7,196 nt of DNA from Nitrososphaeria archaeon (GCA_029775955.1 JARVJW010000106.1:1-7196); one strand, 5' to 3'; positions 1-6,352 are shown, numbered from the stretch's first letter. The notes: generated by a model from the sequence alone, not told the origin. Translations and numbers: made by a program.

Positions 1-75
1 TGCCATTTTAATATATATTCTTAACATCAACCTTAAAAGTTTACGCATTTTAATCAACTTGTAAGGACAGATTTA

Positions 76-84
76 GAAATAATG
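76..84. repeat. Left target-site duplication of the IS
   Basis: The 9-mer gaaataatg abuts the left inverted repeat and is repeated exactly at 1067-1075 directly after the right inverted repeat. Confidence 0.82.
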
Positions 85-101
85 TAGCTTGTAGCCCAAC
101 T
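85..101 (+). repeat. Left terminal inverted repeat of the IS
   Basis: The sequence tagcttgtagcccaact matches the reverse complement of 1050-1066 (tagcttgtagctcaact) at 16 of 17 bases. Similarity stops immediately inward. Confidence 0.85.
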
Positions 102-164
102 TGACACTTATGTCAACTATTTCTGTCATCACCTGATTTATAGTGTTTGTCATCAAGTGTTGTC

Positions 165-992
165 ATGCCCATGGATATGTCCTGGCACGACTATAACGAA
201 GCATTAGTGGAAAGGGGAAGCATGATCCTGGACTCCTGGAAGGAGGAGTTGCGAGAGATGAACGGCAGCAACAAGGTAGGTTCGTGTACCCGGATTCGTA
301 CATCGAATTCCTGTCGTACCTCAAGGTTGGCCTTGACATACAGGACCGTACAGGGGATTACCAGGTCGCTCTCCGAATACTTTAAACCCATACAGGAGGT
401 ACACTTTACTCAAATAAGGGTGCTGTCCATGGTGAGGAAAAGGAAGTTAGGACCGATCACGGCTACAAATGACAAGGAGGGGCCATAGTTGTGGACTCGG
501 CATATCCATCACAAAGAAGGGCCCCTATATAGAGCAGATGTGGAGGAGGGAAAGGAGGAAGTTCATCAAGCTGCACATAATGGCCGATAGGAAGGGCAAG
601 GTGGTCGGGTTCAGGGTCACCTCTGAAAGGACTGGCGATACCAAGAAGTTTGTGCCCCTCGTAAAGGAGACAGTAAGGAAGAAGGGGAACGTAACGAAGG
701 CCTACGCCGCCTACGACTCAAAGAAGAACTTCAACCTGCTTGGCTGGGCATAGAGCCGGCCATAAACCTGAGGGAGAACGCTGTAGCCAACTCTGAGGGG
801 TCCTATGCCAGGAAGCGGGAGGTCCTGCTTCAGCACAGGCTAGGACGTGAGGGATGGAAGCGGGCTAAGGAGTACGGTTGGTGGAGATATTCTTCTCTGT
901 ATCAAGAGGGTGACAGCGTAAGCTCTAGACGATTTCAGAAGGCTGGGCTGTCACTAAAGGTGTTACTGTACAGCAAGTTTCAGTCCATGTAG
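165..992 (+). pseudogene. IS5-like DDE transposase, multiply frameshifted
   Basis: Only a patchwork of three frames gives an IS5-type transposase. The ATG at 165 opens with MPMDMSWHDYNEALVERG; the frame then changes near 275 to read RRFVYPDSYIEFLSYLKVG. It switches back near 340 for QGITRSLSEYFKPIQEVHFT, and changes again near 410 for VRTDHGYK, a stop codon, then GGAIVVDS. From about 500 another frame reads GISITKKGPYIEQMW, then FIKLHIMADRKGKVVGFRV up to AAYDSKKNFNLL. A further frame covers GIEPAINLREN to the stop at 990-992. The presumed catalytic triad is still recognisable but split over frames: Asp at 494-496 (VVDS), Asp at 715-717 (AYDS), Glu at 884-886 (LVEIFFS). At least five frameshifts plus a nonsense codon make this a dead gene unless the read quality is poor. 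The two longest open stretches (147-488 and 469-753) should not be annotated as separate proteins. Confidence 0.85.
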
Positions 993-1049
993 GGAAGGAA
1001 GGAACTCACTTGCTGGACCCGTCCTACGGAGAGGAATTGCATTAACAGG

Positions 1050-1066
1050 AGTTGAGCTACAAGCTA
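1050..1066 (-). repeat. Right terminal inverted repeat of the IS
   Basis: The sequence agttgagctacaagcta is the inverse of 85-101 with one mismatch. Confidence 0.85.
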
Positions 1067-1075
1067 GAAATAATG
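1067..1075. repeat. Right target-site duplication of the IS
   Basis: This is an exact copy of gaaataatg at 76-84. It lies directly before the A-run (T-run on the minus strand) that may end the DUF2877 transcript. Confidence 0.82.
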
Positions 1076-1081
1076 AAAAAA
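1076..1081 (-). terminator. T-run, possible 3' end of the hxlA/DUF2877 transcript
   Basis: Read on the minus strand, six consecutive T residues occur about 26 nt after the DUF2877 stop codon. Archaeal RNA polymerase commonly terminates at such T-tracts without a hairpin. This is a positional inference only. Confidence 0.4.
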
Positions 1082-1106
1082 CTCTTAAAGCAAGTCAAAA
1101 GCGCTT

Positions 1107-1934
1107 CTAAAGGTTAGAATTTCGATGATCAGACAACCTTATCTCCAAGCCACTTATGAAACCCAGTATAAAAAATGACCCTGAGCTGTGTCCGATTTTT
1201 GACGTTGTTTTTATGGAATATTCTAGATCGTTGGCACCCATACAGGCTTCAATCACTGCTGCCGCCTCATACCCAAATTCACCAATTGTAGCGCAATTTA
1301 AGTAGCCCTGACTTATCCAATTGGTTTTTACCAGATTGTTTTTTACAATTTCTGCAAGTTTAGCAAAGTAGTAAGAACCCCTAAGGGAAGCCAACATACC
1401 CACAAGCGCATCATCTCCAGATGGTGTGAGCCCAGTACCCAGCCCTATCATGTATTTAGCTTGTTCAAATCCAGCCCCTTTTATAACATCAGCAACAAGT
1501 CGCCTTAATCTTTTTATGACTAATTCATCTAAATTATGCAGTGCAAATACCCCATTTATCAACGCATCAACATATTCCGGGCGCAGGATGTACCTTCTTG
1601 CCCAGAACAAAACCTTGTTATATGTCTCCACATTTATATCAATTATTGTCAATCTTGATGTTGACCAAATTTTTGCATCAACAAGATCTATTTCATAGTT
1701 TTTGCCAAGTTTAACTACATTACCATCCTTTAGCACAGGGTCCCCCTTCCTAGAATTTGGCAATAAATTTAACTTTATCCCCAGAGGTTGGGGTCCTTTG
1801 GATGGTCCTATTATCCATAGAGGATTATCTCCAAGCACGTTTATTGCCTCATCAAATACCTGCATTACATAACCTACATACATTTTGCCAATACAGGCTG
1901 AAACATAATTAGCGTTATATTTTATCATGGGCAT
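1107..1934 (-). CDS. DUF2877 (AllH-like) protein
   Basis: This protein of about 275 residues belongs to the DUF2877 family. The diagnostic motif GLGTGLTPSGDD lies around residues 164-175, and a second glycine/serine motif, IGHSSG, near residues 247-252. No signal peptide or membrane segment is evident. In bacteria DUF2877 proteins are encoded with FdrA-type and DUF1116 proteins, and the E. coli member AllH belongs to an oxamate carbamoyltransferase; that is family knowledge and does not prove the same reaction here, since no partner subunits are in this window. The gene follows hxlA in the same direction. ATG codons at 1934 and 1928 give overlaps of 20 or 14 nt with the end of hxlA; a GTG at 1943 is also in frame. 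The overlap implies co-transcription and probably coupled translation. The exact start is uncertain; the family call is firm. Confidence 0.8.
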   Translation of the reverse strand: MPMIKYNANYVSACIGKMYVGYVMQVFDEAINVLGDNPLWIIGPSKGPQPLGIKLNLLPNSRKGDPVLKDGNVVKLGKNYEIDLVDAKIWSTSRLTIIDINVETYNKVLFWARRYILRPEYVDALINGVFALHNLDELVIKRLRRLVADVIKGAGFEQAKYMIGLGTGLTPSGDDALVGMLASLRGSYYFAKLAEIVKNNLVKTNWISQGYLNCATIGEFGYEAAAVIEACMGANDLEYSIKTTSKIGHSSGSFFILGFISGLEIRLSDHRNSNL

Positions 1935-2589
1935 TAATGGCACTAATTATGGATTTAATTGTGACCTGTGGATTTGGACTCTTCGTGATTGCTGACCCAA
2001 CCACAAATATGTTTACTTTTAATTGATGAAAACGCCTTATTCTTTCTTCATTGAGGCCACCTGCTACAGAAATTACAGCCTTTCCATTTACAGCCTCTAT
2101 TTCTTTTTTTAGTATATCTGCACCTATTTTTTCCTTAATTTGCTGGTCAATACTAACATGAAAAGAAACTATATCAACACCGATTTTTATAAGTTCCAAA
2201 GCCCTAGTAGCTGGAGTTTTAACATTAATTGTATCCGCCTCAAGTAGGATTCCTCTGGCTTTAGCTGCATTATTTGCAGATTCTACTGTGCTGTTATCTG
2301 AACATCCAAGCACAGTAACTATATCCGCCCCTGCATCAGCAGCCATATTTACTTCTAATTCCCCTACATCAGCGGTTTTAAGGTCGGCTAGTATCAATGC
2401 ATCATTTATTTGTGTCTTTAATTCCCTGACAGCTTTCATGCCATACATTTTGATCAGAGGTGTACCGGCCTCAATTATGGTAACCCCTTCTTGTTGTGCA
2501 ATCTTTGCTATCTTTATGGCTAAGTCCAAGTCTAGCAAATCCAGAGCTACCTGCAGGTTTCTTCCTTTTAGCAAAGAATTATCTTGCAT
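1915..2589 (-). CDS. hxlA: 3-hexulose-6-phosphate synthase (OMP decarboxylase superfamily)
   Basis: This 224-residue TIM-barrel protein matches hexulose-6-phosphate synthase (HPS), which joins formaldehyde to ribulose 5-phosphate or runs in reverse. Many archaea use the reverse reaction to make ribulose 5-phosphate for nucleotides and riboflavin. Visible motifs are the N-terminal strand LQVALDLLDLD, IEAGTPLIKMYGM at about 39-51, the D-x-K-x-x-D signature ADLKTADVG (Asp69, Lys71, Asp74), DTINVKTPATRA, FHVSID with His144, and the phosphate-binding loops VAGGLN (175-180) and VVGSAIT (196-202). The length is normal for a stand-alone HPS. No phosphohexuloisomerase is fused or adjacent. The related 3-keto-L-gulonate-6-phosphate decarboxylase shares the DxKxxD motif, but the IEAGTPLIK and GADIVTVLG blocks favour HPS. 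The ATG at 2589 sits about 26 nt from a TATA-like box, consistent with a leaderless mRNA. The 3' end overlaps the DUF2877 gene. Confidence 0.85.
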   Translation of the reverse strand: MQDNSLLKGRNLQVALDLLDLDLAIKIAKIAQQEGVTIIEAGTPLIKMYGMKAVRELKTQINDALILADLKTADVGELEVNMAADAGADIVTVLGCSDNSTVESANNAAKARGILLEADTINVKTPATRALELIKIGVDIVSFHVSIDQQIKEKIGADILKKEIEAVNGKAVISVAGGLNEERIRRFHQLKVNIFVVGSAITKSPNPQVTIKSIISAINAHDKI

Positions 2590-2610
2590 GATTGGAGTTA
2601 ACCAGATTGG

Positions 2611-2618
2611 TTAATTAA
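2611..2618 (-). promoter_or_regulatory. Putative TATA box of hxlA
   Basis: The sequence TTAATTAA is centred about 26 nt upstream of the hxlA ATG at 2589, with no Shine-Dalgarno motif between. It lies in the 47-nt gap after the DUF1512 stop codon, so hxlA may have its own promoter as well as readthrough. Confidence 0.5.
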
Positions 2619-2636
2619 GATTTTATCTAGTGGCAG

Positions 2637-3725
2637 TCATGGAATGCCAATTGTGTTGCCAATACCTGCGACAATCACTATGTCGCCCTCTTTTGTCCTT
2701 TCTTTTATAGCCGCTTTCACCTTCTCTGAAGCATCTAGGGACGCCCTCCTGACTTTATCAGTCATTTTGCATATAGCCTCCTTAAGAGACATTTTTACCA
2801 CTACTACATAAAGCGGAACTTTCTTTCTAGCGGCAGCTTCTTCTACTTCAAATCTATCTGTTCCAAGCCCTCCTATGGCAACGCCATAACCTTCGACCGT
2901 TTCCCCAGTATCTTCCCCTTCCAACTTTAATGCTGCATCGACAGTGATCACCATCGAAGCAGGATAACTATCCAGAACCTTTGAAATGGCTTCGCCTGGC
3001 ACGCCAACAGTTCCTCCAGGTCCCTTTGCTTTTATTAATACAAGTTTTCTGCCTTCAAAATCAATCTCTCCCATTTCTGTGTCTTTTACTATTTCTTTAT
3101 ATTGAACGTTTGGGGAAAGCTGTGTAAGCACTACTGGTCCCAGTGTATCTCCTATGCTTTCCCCGCTGATGAATGCGGGCATACTTTCGAAATATGCCTC
3201 AGCTGCGTCTATTATAGATGGCATTTGAATCTGCAACATTATAAGTGAATAGTAATCATGATATTTTTTGGCAGATATATAGTAATGCCTTACAAATTTG
3301 TATATTTCATTCAATGCAAGCGCAGATTCTGCTATATTACTCATATTCTGGATGGATACAATAGATTCGTTCGGCATAAGCCTCTTGAGTCTCCCTATAA
3401 AGAAATCTTCATAGTTCCTTACAAGCTGTTCAAGTTTGTTAACTACACCGTGCGGATCCATGTTTGTAGGCTTTATGAGAAAGGTATTTGTAATTATGTT
3501 AGCCTCTGATTTTGCATCTGCGTCAGTAACCCCTTTCTTTTTAAGTGTATCAATGAATGTATTCATCGCATCACTATTCATCTTTTCAAGTTTCTGTAAT
3601 CTTTTGTTTACATTACGTAATGACAGTTCTATCTGTATTCTTTGCCCATATGCTAAAAATACTACTATGAGTATTATCCACGCGAAGTTTGACCCATAAA
3701 CCAGCAGATCCATTAATGATGCCAT
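2637..3725 (-). CDS. DUF1512 membrane-anchored archaeal protein
   Basis: This is a DUF1512-type protein of 362 residues; the function of the family is unknown. From the ATG at 3725 it begins MASLMDLLVYGSN, followed by one hydrophobic segment (FAWIILIVVFLAYG, about residues 15-28). A charged, probably coiled stretch follows (VNKRLQKLEKMNSDAMNTF, about 39-57) and then a large soluble domain, so it is likely a single-span protein with a cytoplasmic body. Glycine-rich motifs include GPGGTVGVPGEA and the extreme C-terminus AGIGNTIGIP, which recalls a small-molecule-binding fold, but that is inference. An in-frame ATG at 3761 would add 12 residues, but the box TTTATATTAA lies inside that extension and is spaced correctly for initiation at 3725, so I prefer the shorter form. 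The gene is followed after 47 nt by hxlA in the same direction. The family call is from recall of the overall pattern. Confidence 0.72.
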   Translation of the reverse strand: MASLMDLLVYGSNFAWIILIVVFLAYGQRIQIELSLRNVNKRLQKLEKMNSDAMNTFIDTLKKKGVTDADAKSEANIITNTFLIKPTNMDPHGVVNKLEQLVRNYEDFFIGRLKRLMPNESIVSIQNMSNIAESALALNEIYKFVRHYYISAKKYHDYYSLIMLQIQMPSIIDAAEAYFESMPAFISGESIGDTLGPVVLTQLSPNVQYKEIVKDTEMGEIDFEGRKLVLIKAKGPGGTVGVPGEAISKVLDSYPASMVITVDAALKLEGEDTGETVEGYGVAIGGLGTDRFEVEEAAARKKVPLYVVVVKMSLKEAICKMTDKVRRASLDASEKVKAAIKERTKEGDIVIVAGIGNTIGIP

Positions 3726-3748
3726 ATATCCCGGCATTTTAGAATACT

Positions 3749-3758
3749 TTAATATAAA
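3749..3758 (-). promoter_or_regulatory. Putative TATA box of the DUF1512 gene
   Basis: TTTATATTAA on the minus strand is centred about 28-29 nt upstream of the ATG at 3725. It decides the start: the upstream in-frame ATG at 3761 precedes the box and would not be transcribed from it. Confidence 0.5.
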
Positions 3759-3769
3759 CATTATTCAAG

Positions 3770-4592
3770 TTATGGGTCCTGATACCTAGCGTATCCTTTA
3801 AACTCACCAATATCCTTATTCCTTTTTTCATACCAGCTTCTGGGAAGGCGTTAATGCATTACCTTCCATCTTCTTTAGCCTTATTTACCATATCCCTGAA
3901 CGGCATACATGCCTCAGTTTTGTGAACGGGGTCAAGCACATAATTCATGCTATTGTAGCTCTTCTGTTAAGTGCCCTCTGGAGCAAGCAGCTCATTAAAT
4001 GGCATCTTTGTCACAAGGGGTATAAGCCCTGGAAGGTATGATAGTGCTAAGGTGAACGAATCTGGAAACCTGACCTTTCCATCTACTGCCTCTTGAGCTC
4101 AGGGTTAACCCTGACCTCCTCCATTAGCTTCTTAACCCTTGGATATGTTTCATCAGTACATGACTCAAGCCTCTCAGACAGCTCCTTTGCGTTCTTAACC
4201 CCAAAAAGCAATTAATGTCTATGCCGTAAAGCCCATCCTTCACTAGGGGAACCCTCTCCCTGTCAGCATATGTATTTCAATATGGCATAACTGCCAACTT
4301 GCATGCCCATTGTCGCAAGAATGTTCACGTAGTATGATGAACCGTTAATTGGCAGGTTAACTATCTATCGATGGTCTGTTAATTGTCCCAGGATAGAATG
4401 GGCCTGCCACGACTTCCTGCAATCTGTGCACCCTGAAGACTTACATCCACAAATCTGTTATCAGCCTTGCAAATGAACCTATCCACCTTATATGAATTGC
4501 AGTAAGGGCACCTGAATCTGTGTTGCCGTCATAAAGCTGTGCAAGCTGTATAGGACTTGGGCAAGTATTTCTTTATGGTCAGGGAGCCTCAT
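3770..4592 (-). pseudogene. Decayed coding region, probably a zinc-ribbon transposase
   Basis: No intact gene lies between the DUF1512 and nucleotidyltransferase genes, but the minus strand contains long coding-like fragments in shifting frames. From an ATG at 4592 it reads MRLPDHKEILAQVLYS, then in another frame HRFRCPYCNSYKVDRFICK (CPYC codons at 4499-4510), then in a third frame GCTDCRKSWQ (CTDC codons at 4419-4430). CPYC plus CTDCRKSW resembles the N-terminal zinc ribbon of IS1 InsA-like and related transposases. Later fragments include SYYVNILATMGMQVGSYAI, VPLVKDGLYGIDIN, VKNAKELSERLESCTDETYP, VRFPDSFTLALSYLPGLIP, YNSMNYVLDPVHKTEACMPF and a terminal SWYEKRNKDIGEFKGYARYQ ending at the stop at 3770-3772. 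I could not identify a DDE triad, and found no convincing inverted repeats or target duplication at the edges. The base composition resembles the IS at 85-1066 more than the intact genes. A decayed ordinary gene is the alternative. Confidence 0.55.
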
Positions 4593-4666
4593 GGCAATAC
4601 ATCCTTGCGCCAACGCGTAAATTATGTTGAAAAAATATTTGATAAATTAGTCAACACATTTAAAAA

Positions 4667-4686
4667 GGCATCACCTAGGCAATGCC
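4667..4686. repeat. CTAG-centred imperfect palindrome upstream of the nucleotidyltransferase promoter
   Basis: A 20-bp segment begins ggcat and ends atgcc with a central cctagg; 16 of 20 positions are self-complementary. It ends about 6 bp upstream of the TATA-like box of the gene at 4723, a position where archaeal regulators often bind. Its role as an operator is inference. Confidence 0.35.
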
Positions 4687-4692
4687 AATAAT

Positions 4693-4701
4693 TTTTTATA
4701 A
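4693..4701 (+). promoter_or_regulatory. Putative TATA box of the nucleotidyltransferase gene
   Basis: TTTTTATAA is centred 26 nt upstream of the ATG at 4723, without a Shine-Dalgarno sequence, which is the spacing of an archaeal leaderless promoter. Confidence 0.55.
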
Positions 4702-4722
4702 CTTATTTCTTATATTTATGAT

Positions 4723-5460
4723 ATGGAAAATACAAAGGCTGTTATTTTGTGCGGAGGAACCGGCAGTAGGCTCAGACCATTGACATATTATTTTCAGAAA
4801 ACGATGTTACCAATAGGCAATAGCCAAAAGCCCATACTTGAATACGTTATAGGTTACATCAAACATTTTGGAATAAACAGCTTCACTTTGCTTGTAGGTT
4901 ATAAAGCAGAACAAATAATTAATTACTTTAAGGATGGAACGCAGTTTAACACGCAAATAGATTATTCTTATGATAGGGAAGATATTAAAGGGAATGGCGG
5001 CGCGCTTATAAACGCTTATCTTGCCAACAAATTTGACGGTTATTCGAACGTGCTAATATATTATTCAGATATACTTACAACGCTTGACATATCAAAGATG
5101 CATGACCTACACATAACAAACGGTTTTGATGCAACAATAGCAGTTTCTGATCATTATAAACTGCCAGTTGGTGTTGCCAAAATAGAAAATGGTAAAGTTA
5201 TAAAATTTGAAGAAAAACCAGATTATAATATAAACTCAACAATTGGAATTTTAATATTGAAGGTAGGTGTAATAAAGAAGTTTGTAGATATAGGTGGAGA
5301 TGTTGATATAATGAAAGATATGATCCAGAACTTAGTTACTGAAGGAAATGTTGGGGCTTATGTTACTAATGATTTCTGGATCGATGTGGGTAGCACTGAT
5401 ACATATGAAAAATTAGACCATAGTACCGTAGACAATATGTTTGGCAAATACATAATCTGA
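4723..5460 (+). CDS. Sugar-1-phosphate nucleotidyltransferase
   Basis: This 245-residue NTP_transferase-family enzyme couples a sugar 1-phosphate to an NTP, giving an NDP-sugar for glycan or glycolipid synthesis. Visible motifs are the N-terminal nucleotide-binding signature LCGGTGSRLRPLT (9-21), KTMLPI (26-31), the base-contacting GNGGAL (90-95), the metal-binding Asp in YYSDIL (Asp116), the sugar-binding EEKP (163-166), and a second metal Asp in WIDVGS (219-224). The protein ends soon after this core and lacks a C-terminal left-handed beta-helix, so it is a minimal, single-domain enzyme that probably lacks acetyltransferase activity. The family includes glucose-1-phosphate thymidylyl-/uridylyl- and mannose-1-phosphate guanylyltransferases; sequence inspection cannot choose among them. 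It starts at the only well-placed ATG, 26 nt from a TATA-like box, and appears monocistronic, with ribK following after 74 nt from its own box. Confidence 0.87.
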   Translation: MENTKAVILCGGTGSRLRPLTYYFQKTMLPIGNSQKPILEYVIGYIKHFGINSFTLLVGYKAEQIINYFKDGTQFNTQIDYSYDREDIKGNGGALINAYLANKFDGYSNVLIYYSDILTTLDISKMHDLHITNGFDATIAVSDHYKLPVGVAKIENGKVIKFEEKPDYNINSTIGILILKVGVIKKFVDIGGDVDIMKDMIQNLVTEGNVGAYVTNDFWIDVGSTDTYEKLDHSTVDNMFGKYII

Positions 5461-5514
5461 CATATGCGTAAACACTGGCAAAAAATTTGTCTAAAACCGC
5501 AGATACAGTAACTC

Positions 5515-5523
5515 TTTTATAAA
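5515..5523 (+). promoter_or_regulatory. Putative TATA box of ribK
   Basis: TTTTATAAA is centred at about 5519, which predicts transcription from about 5545. That is downstream of the ATG at 5535 and coincides with an in-frame TTG at 5544, so it may favour a leaderless TTG start. Confidence 0.45.
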
Positions 5524-5534
5524 CAATAAAATAA

Positions 5535-6221
5535 ATGTGTTTATTGAACAAGATACAAATAAAACATTTTGAACTTTTATTTAATCTTATGTTGCTTGGA
5601 GCAAAGGACAATTATGTAAAAATAAAAACAGCAGACCTTGCTGCTAAGCTTGGAAAATCACAGCAGGCTGCCAGCATTTATCTGATAACCCTTGAACGCG
5701 AAGGCCTTATAGAGAAGCAATCCAGCAGGGATGGAACAGTTGTGAAAATTACACAAAGTGGTCTGGATCAGCTGGTCACCGTTTATCTCCTTTTAAGAAA
5801 TGAACTTGAAGAATCGCCAACTTCAATAGTGCTTGAAGGATCTGTATTTAGCGGAATGGGTGAGGGTGCATATTATATGAGCTTACCCAAATATAAGGAG
5901 CAATTTTTGAAAAAGTTAGGGTTTGAGCCCTTTCCTGGGACGCTAAATTTGAAAATTGACTTAAGGCATATAATGGAAAGGGAAAAGCTAGAACAGTATA
6001 AGCACCTAGGAATCAAAATAGAGGGATTTAGTGACGGAGCCAGGACATATGGGGCGCTGTGGTGCTTTCATTGTCTTATTGAAAGTATCAGGGGCGCTGT
6101 GGTGCTAATCGAGAGAACCCATTACGATATAAGTGTAGTTGAAGTTATATCACCTGTAAATTTTAGAAAGGAATTAAGCCTTAATGATGGGGACAGGGTG
6201 AAAATAACCATTTTTATCTGA
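5535..6221 (+). CDS. ribK: Archaeal CTP-dependent-type riboflavin kinase with N-terminal winged helix
   Basis: This 228-residue protein has two parts. Residues 1 to about 90 form a winged helix-turn-helix (TADLAAKLGKSQQAASIYL, then LEREGLI and a wing DGTVVKIT). Residues from about 98 match archaeal riboflavin kinase, which phosphorylates riboflavin to FMN using CTP rather than ATP. Kinase motifs are GMGEGAYYMSLP (107-118), the metal/nucleotide-binding PGTLNL (134-139), ERTHY (193-197) and ISPVNFRKELSLNDGD (205-220). The HTH fusion is known in other archaeal RibK proteins and suggests the enzyme may regulate flavin genes, though this is unproven. The ATG at 5535 is the longest start; the TATA spacing suggests the TTG at 5544 (MNKIQIKHFELL) could be the true one. 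A 16-bp exact repeat (6051-6066, 6091-6106) lies inside the kinase domain. The gene converges on tRNA-Gly. Confidence 0.87.
   Translation: MCLLNKIQIKHFELLFNLMLLGAKDNYVKIKTADLAAKLGKSQQAASIYLITLEREGLIEKQSSRDGTVVKITQSGLDQLVTVYLLLRNELEESPTSIVLEGSVFSGMGEGAYYMSLPKYKEQFLKKLGFEPFPGTLNLKIDLRHIMEREKLEQYKHLGIKIEGFSDGARTYGALWCFHCLIESIRGAVVLIERTHYDISVVEVISPVNFRKELSLNDGDRVKITIFI
6051..6066 (+). repeat. 16-bp direct repeat inside ribK, copy 1
   Basis: ggggcgctgtggtgct is read here as Gly-Ala-Leu-Trp-Cys. An exact copy lies 40 bp downstream. Confidence 0.8.
6091..6106 (+). repeat. 16-bp direct repeat inside ribK, copy 2
   Basis: This is an exact copy of 6051-6066 but read in a different codon phase, giving Gly-Ala-Val-Val-Leu just before the conserved ERTHY motif. 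The 40-bp offset is not a multiple of three. Confidence 0.8.
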
Positions 6222-6235
6222 TATTGAATTTGGTA

Positions 6236-6311
6236 TGCGGCAGCCGGGATTTGAACCCGGGATTTCCAGCGTGGCAGGCTGACGTCCTAGACCAGGCTAG
6301 ACGACTGCCGC
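6236..6311 (-). tRNA. tRNA-Gly(GCC)
   Basis: The minus strand folds into a full 76-nt cloverleaf. The acceptor stem GCGGCAG pairs with CTGCCGC and the discriminator is A. The D arm has a 4-bp stem and an 11-nt loop containing GG. The anticodon stem TCAGC/GCTGG closes the loop CTGCCAC, so the anticodon is GCC (glycine, codons GGC/GGU). A 5-nt variable loop follows, then a T arm CCGGG-TTCAAAT-CCCGG. There is no intron, and CCA is not encoded directly after the discriminator. The gene lies 41 nt downstream of rpl11 on the same strand and converges with ribK. I found no clear box A of its own at the expected distance, so processing from an rpl11 readthrough transcript is possible. Confidence 0.95.
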
Positions 6312-6352
6312 TCCATAAATCATGTTAAATAAACTTCTAATAAGCTTAACTG

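Larger units (their letters stand above)
85..1066 (+). mobile_element. Complete but inactive IS5-like insertion sequence, 982 bp
   Basis: The element is bounded by 17-bp terminal inverted repeats that match at 16 of 17 positions (85-101 and 1050-1066). It is flanked by a perfect 9-bp direct repeat, gaaataatg, at 76-84 and 1067-1075, which I read as the target-site duplication. It encloses one plus-strand transposase relic of the IS5 type. The length of about 1 kb and a 9-bp duplication fit the IS5 superfamily; the IS903 subgroup is known for 9 bp. By eye the DNA is more G+C-rich and uses different codons (AGG, AAG, GGG) from the AT-rich genes around it, which suggests horizontal origin. It landed just beyond the 3' end of the DUF2877 gene. 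With the transposase frameshifted it cannot move alone. Confidence 0.85.

Noticed and set aside
1426..1698. Plus-strand ORF of 90 codons
   Set aside because: It lies antisense inside the DUF2877 gene, shows no family motif, and its composition mirrors the real gene.
1915..2589. 3-keto-L-gulonate-6-phosphate decarboxylase or true OMP decarboxylase
   Set aside because: The DxKxxD motif is shared, but the IEAGTPLIK and GADIVTVLG blocks and the DTINVKTPATRA segment fit HPS better.
2288..2614. Plus-strand ORF of 108 codons over hxlA
   Set aside because: It is antisense to the well-supported HPS gene and has no recognisable domain.
3258..3699. Two plus-strand ORFs within the DUF1512 gene
   Set aside because: Both are antisense shadows; the minus strand carries the coherent protein.
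3761..4690. Terminal inverted repeats or target duplication for the decayed region
   Set aside because: I compared both flanks and found only scattered matches of five or fewer bases, so I did not annotate element ends.
6205..6235. T-run terminator for ribK
   Set aside because: There is a run of five T inside the last codons, but it overlaps the coding end and is too weak to call in such AT-rich DNA.
6312..6352. Dedicated promoter of tRNA-Gly
   Set aside because: AT-rich stretches exist (for example tttattta on the minus strand), but their centre is only about 18 nt from the tRNA 5' end, too close for a standard box A.
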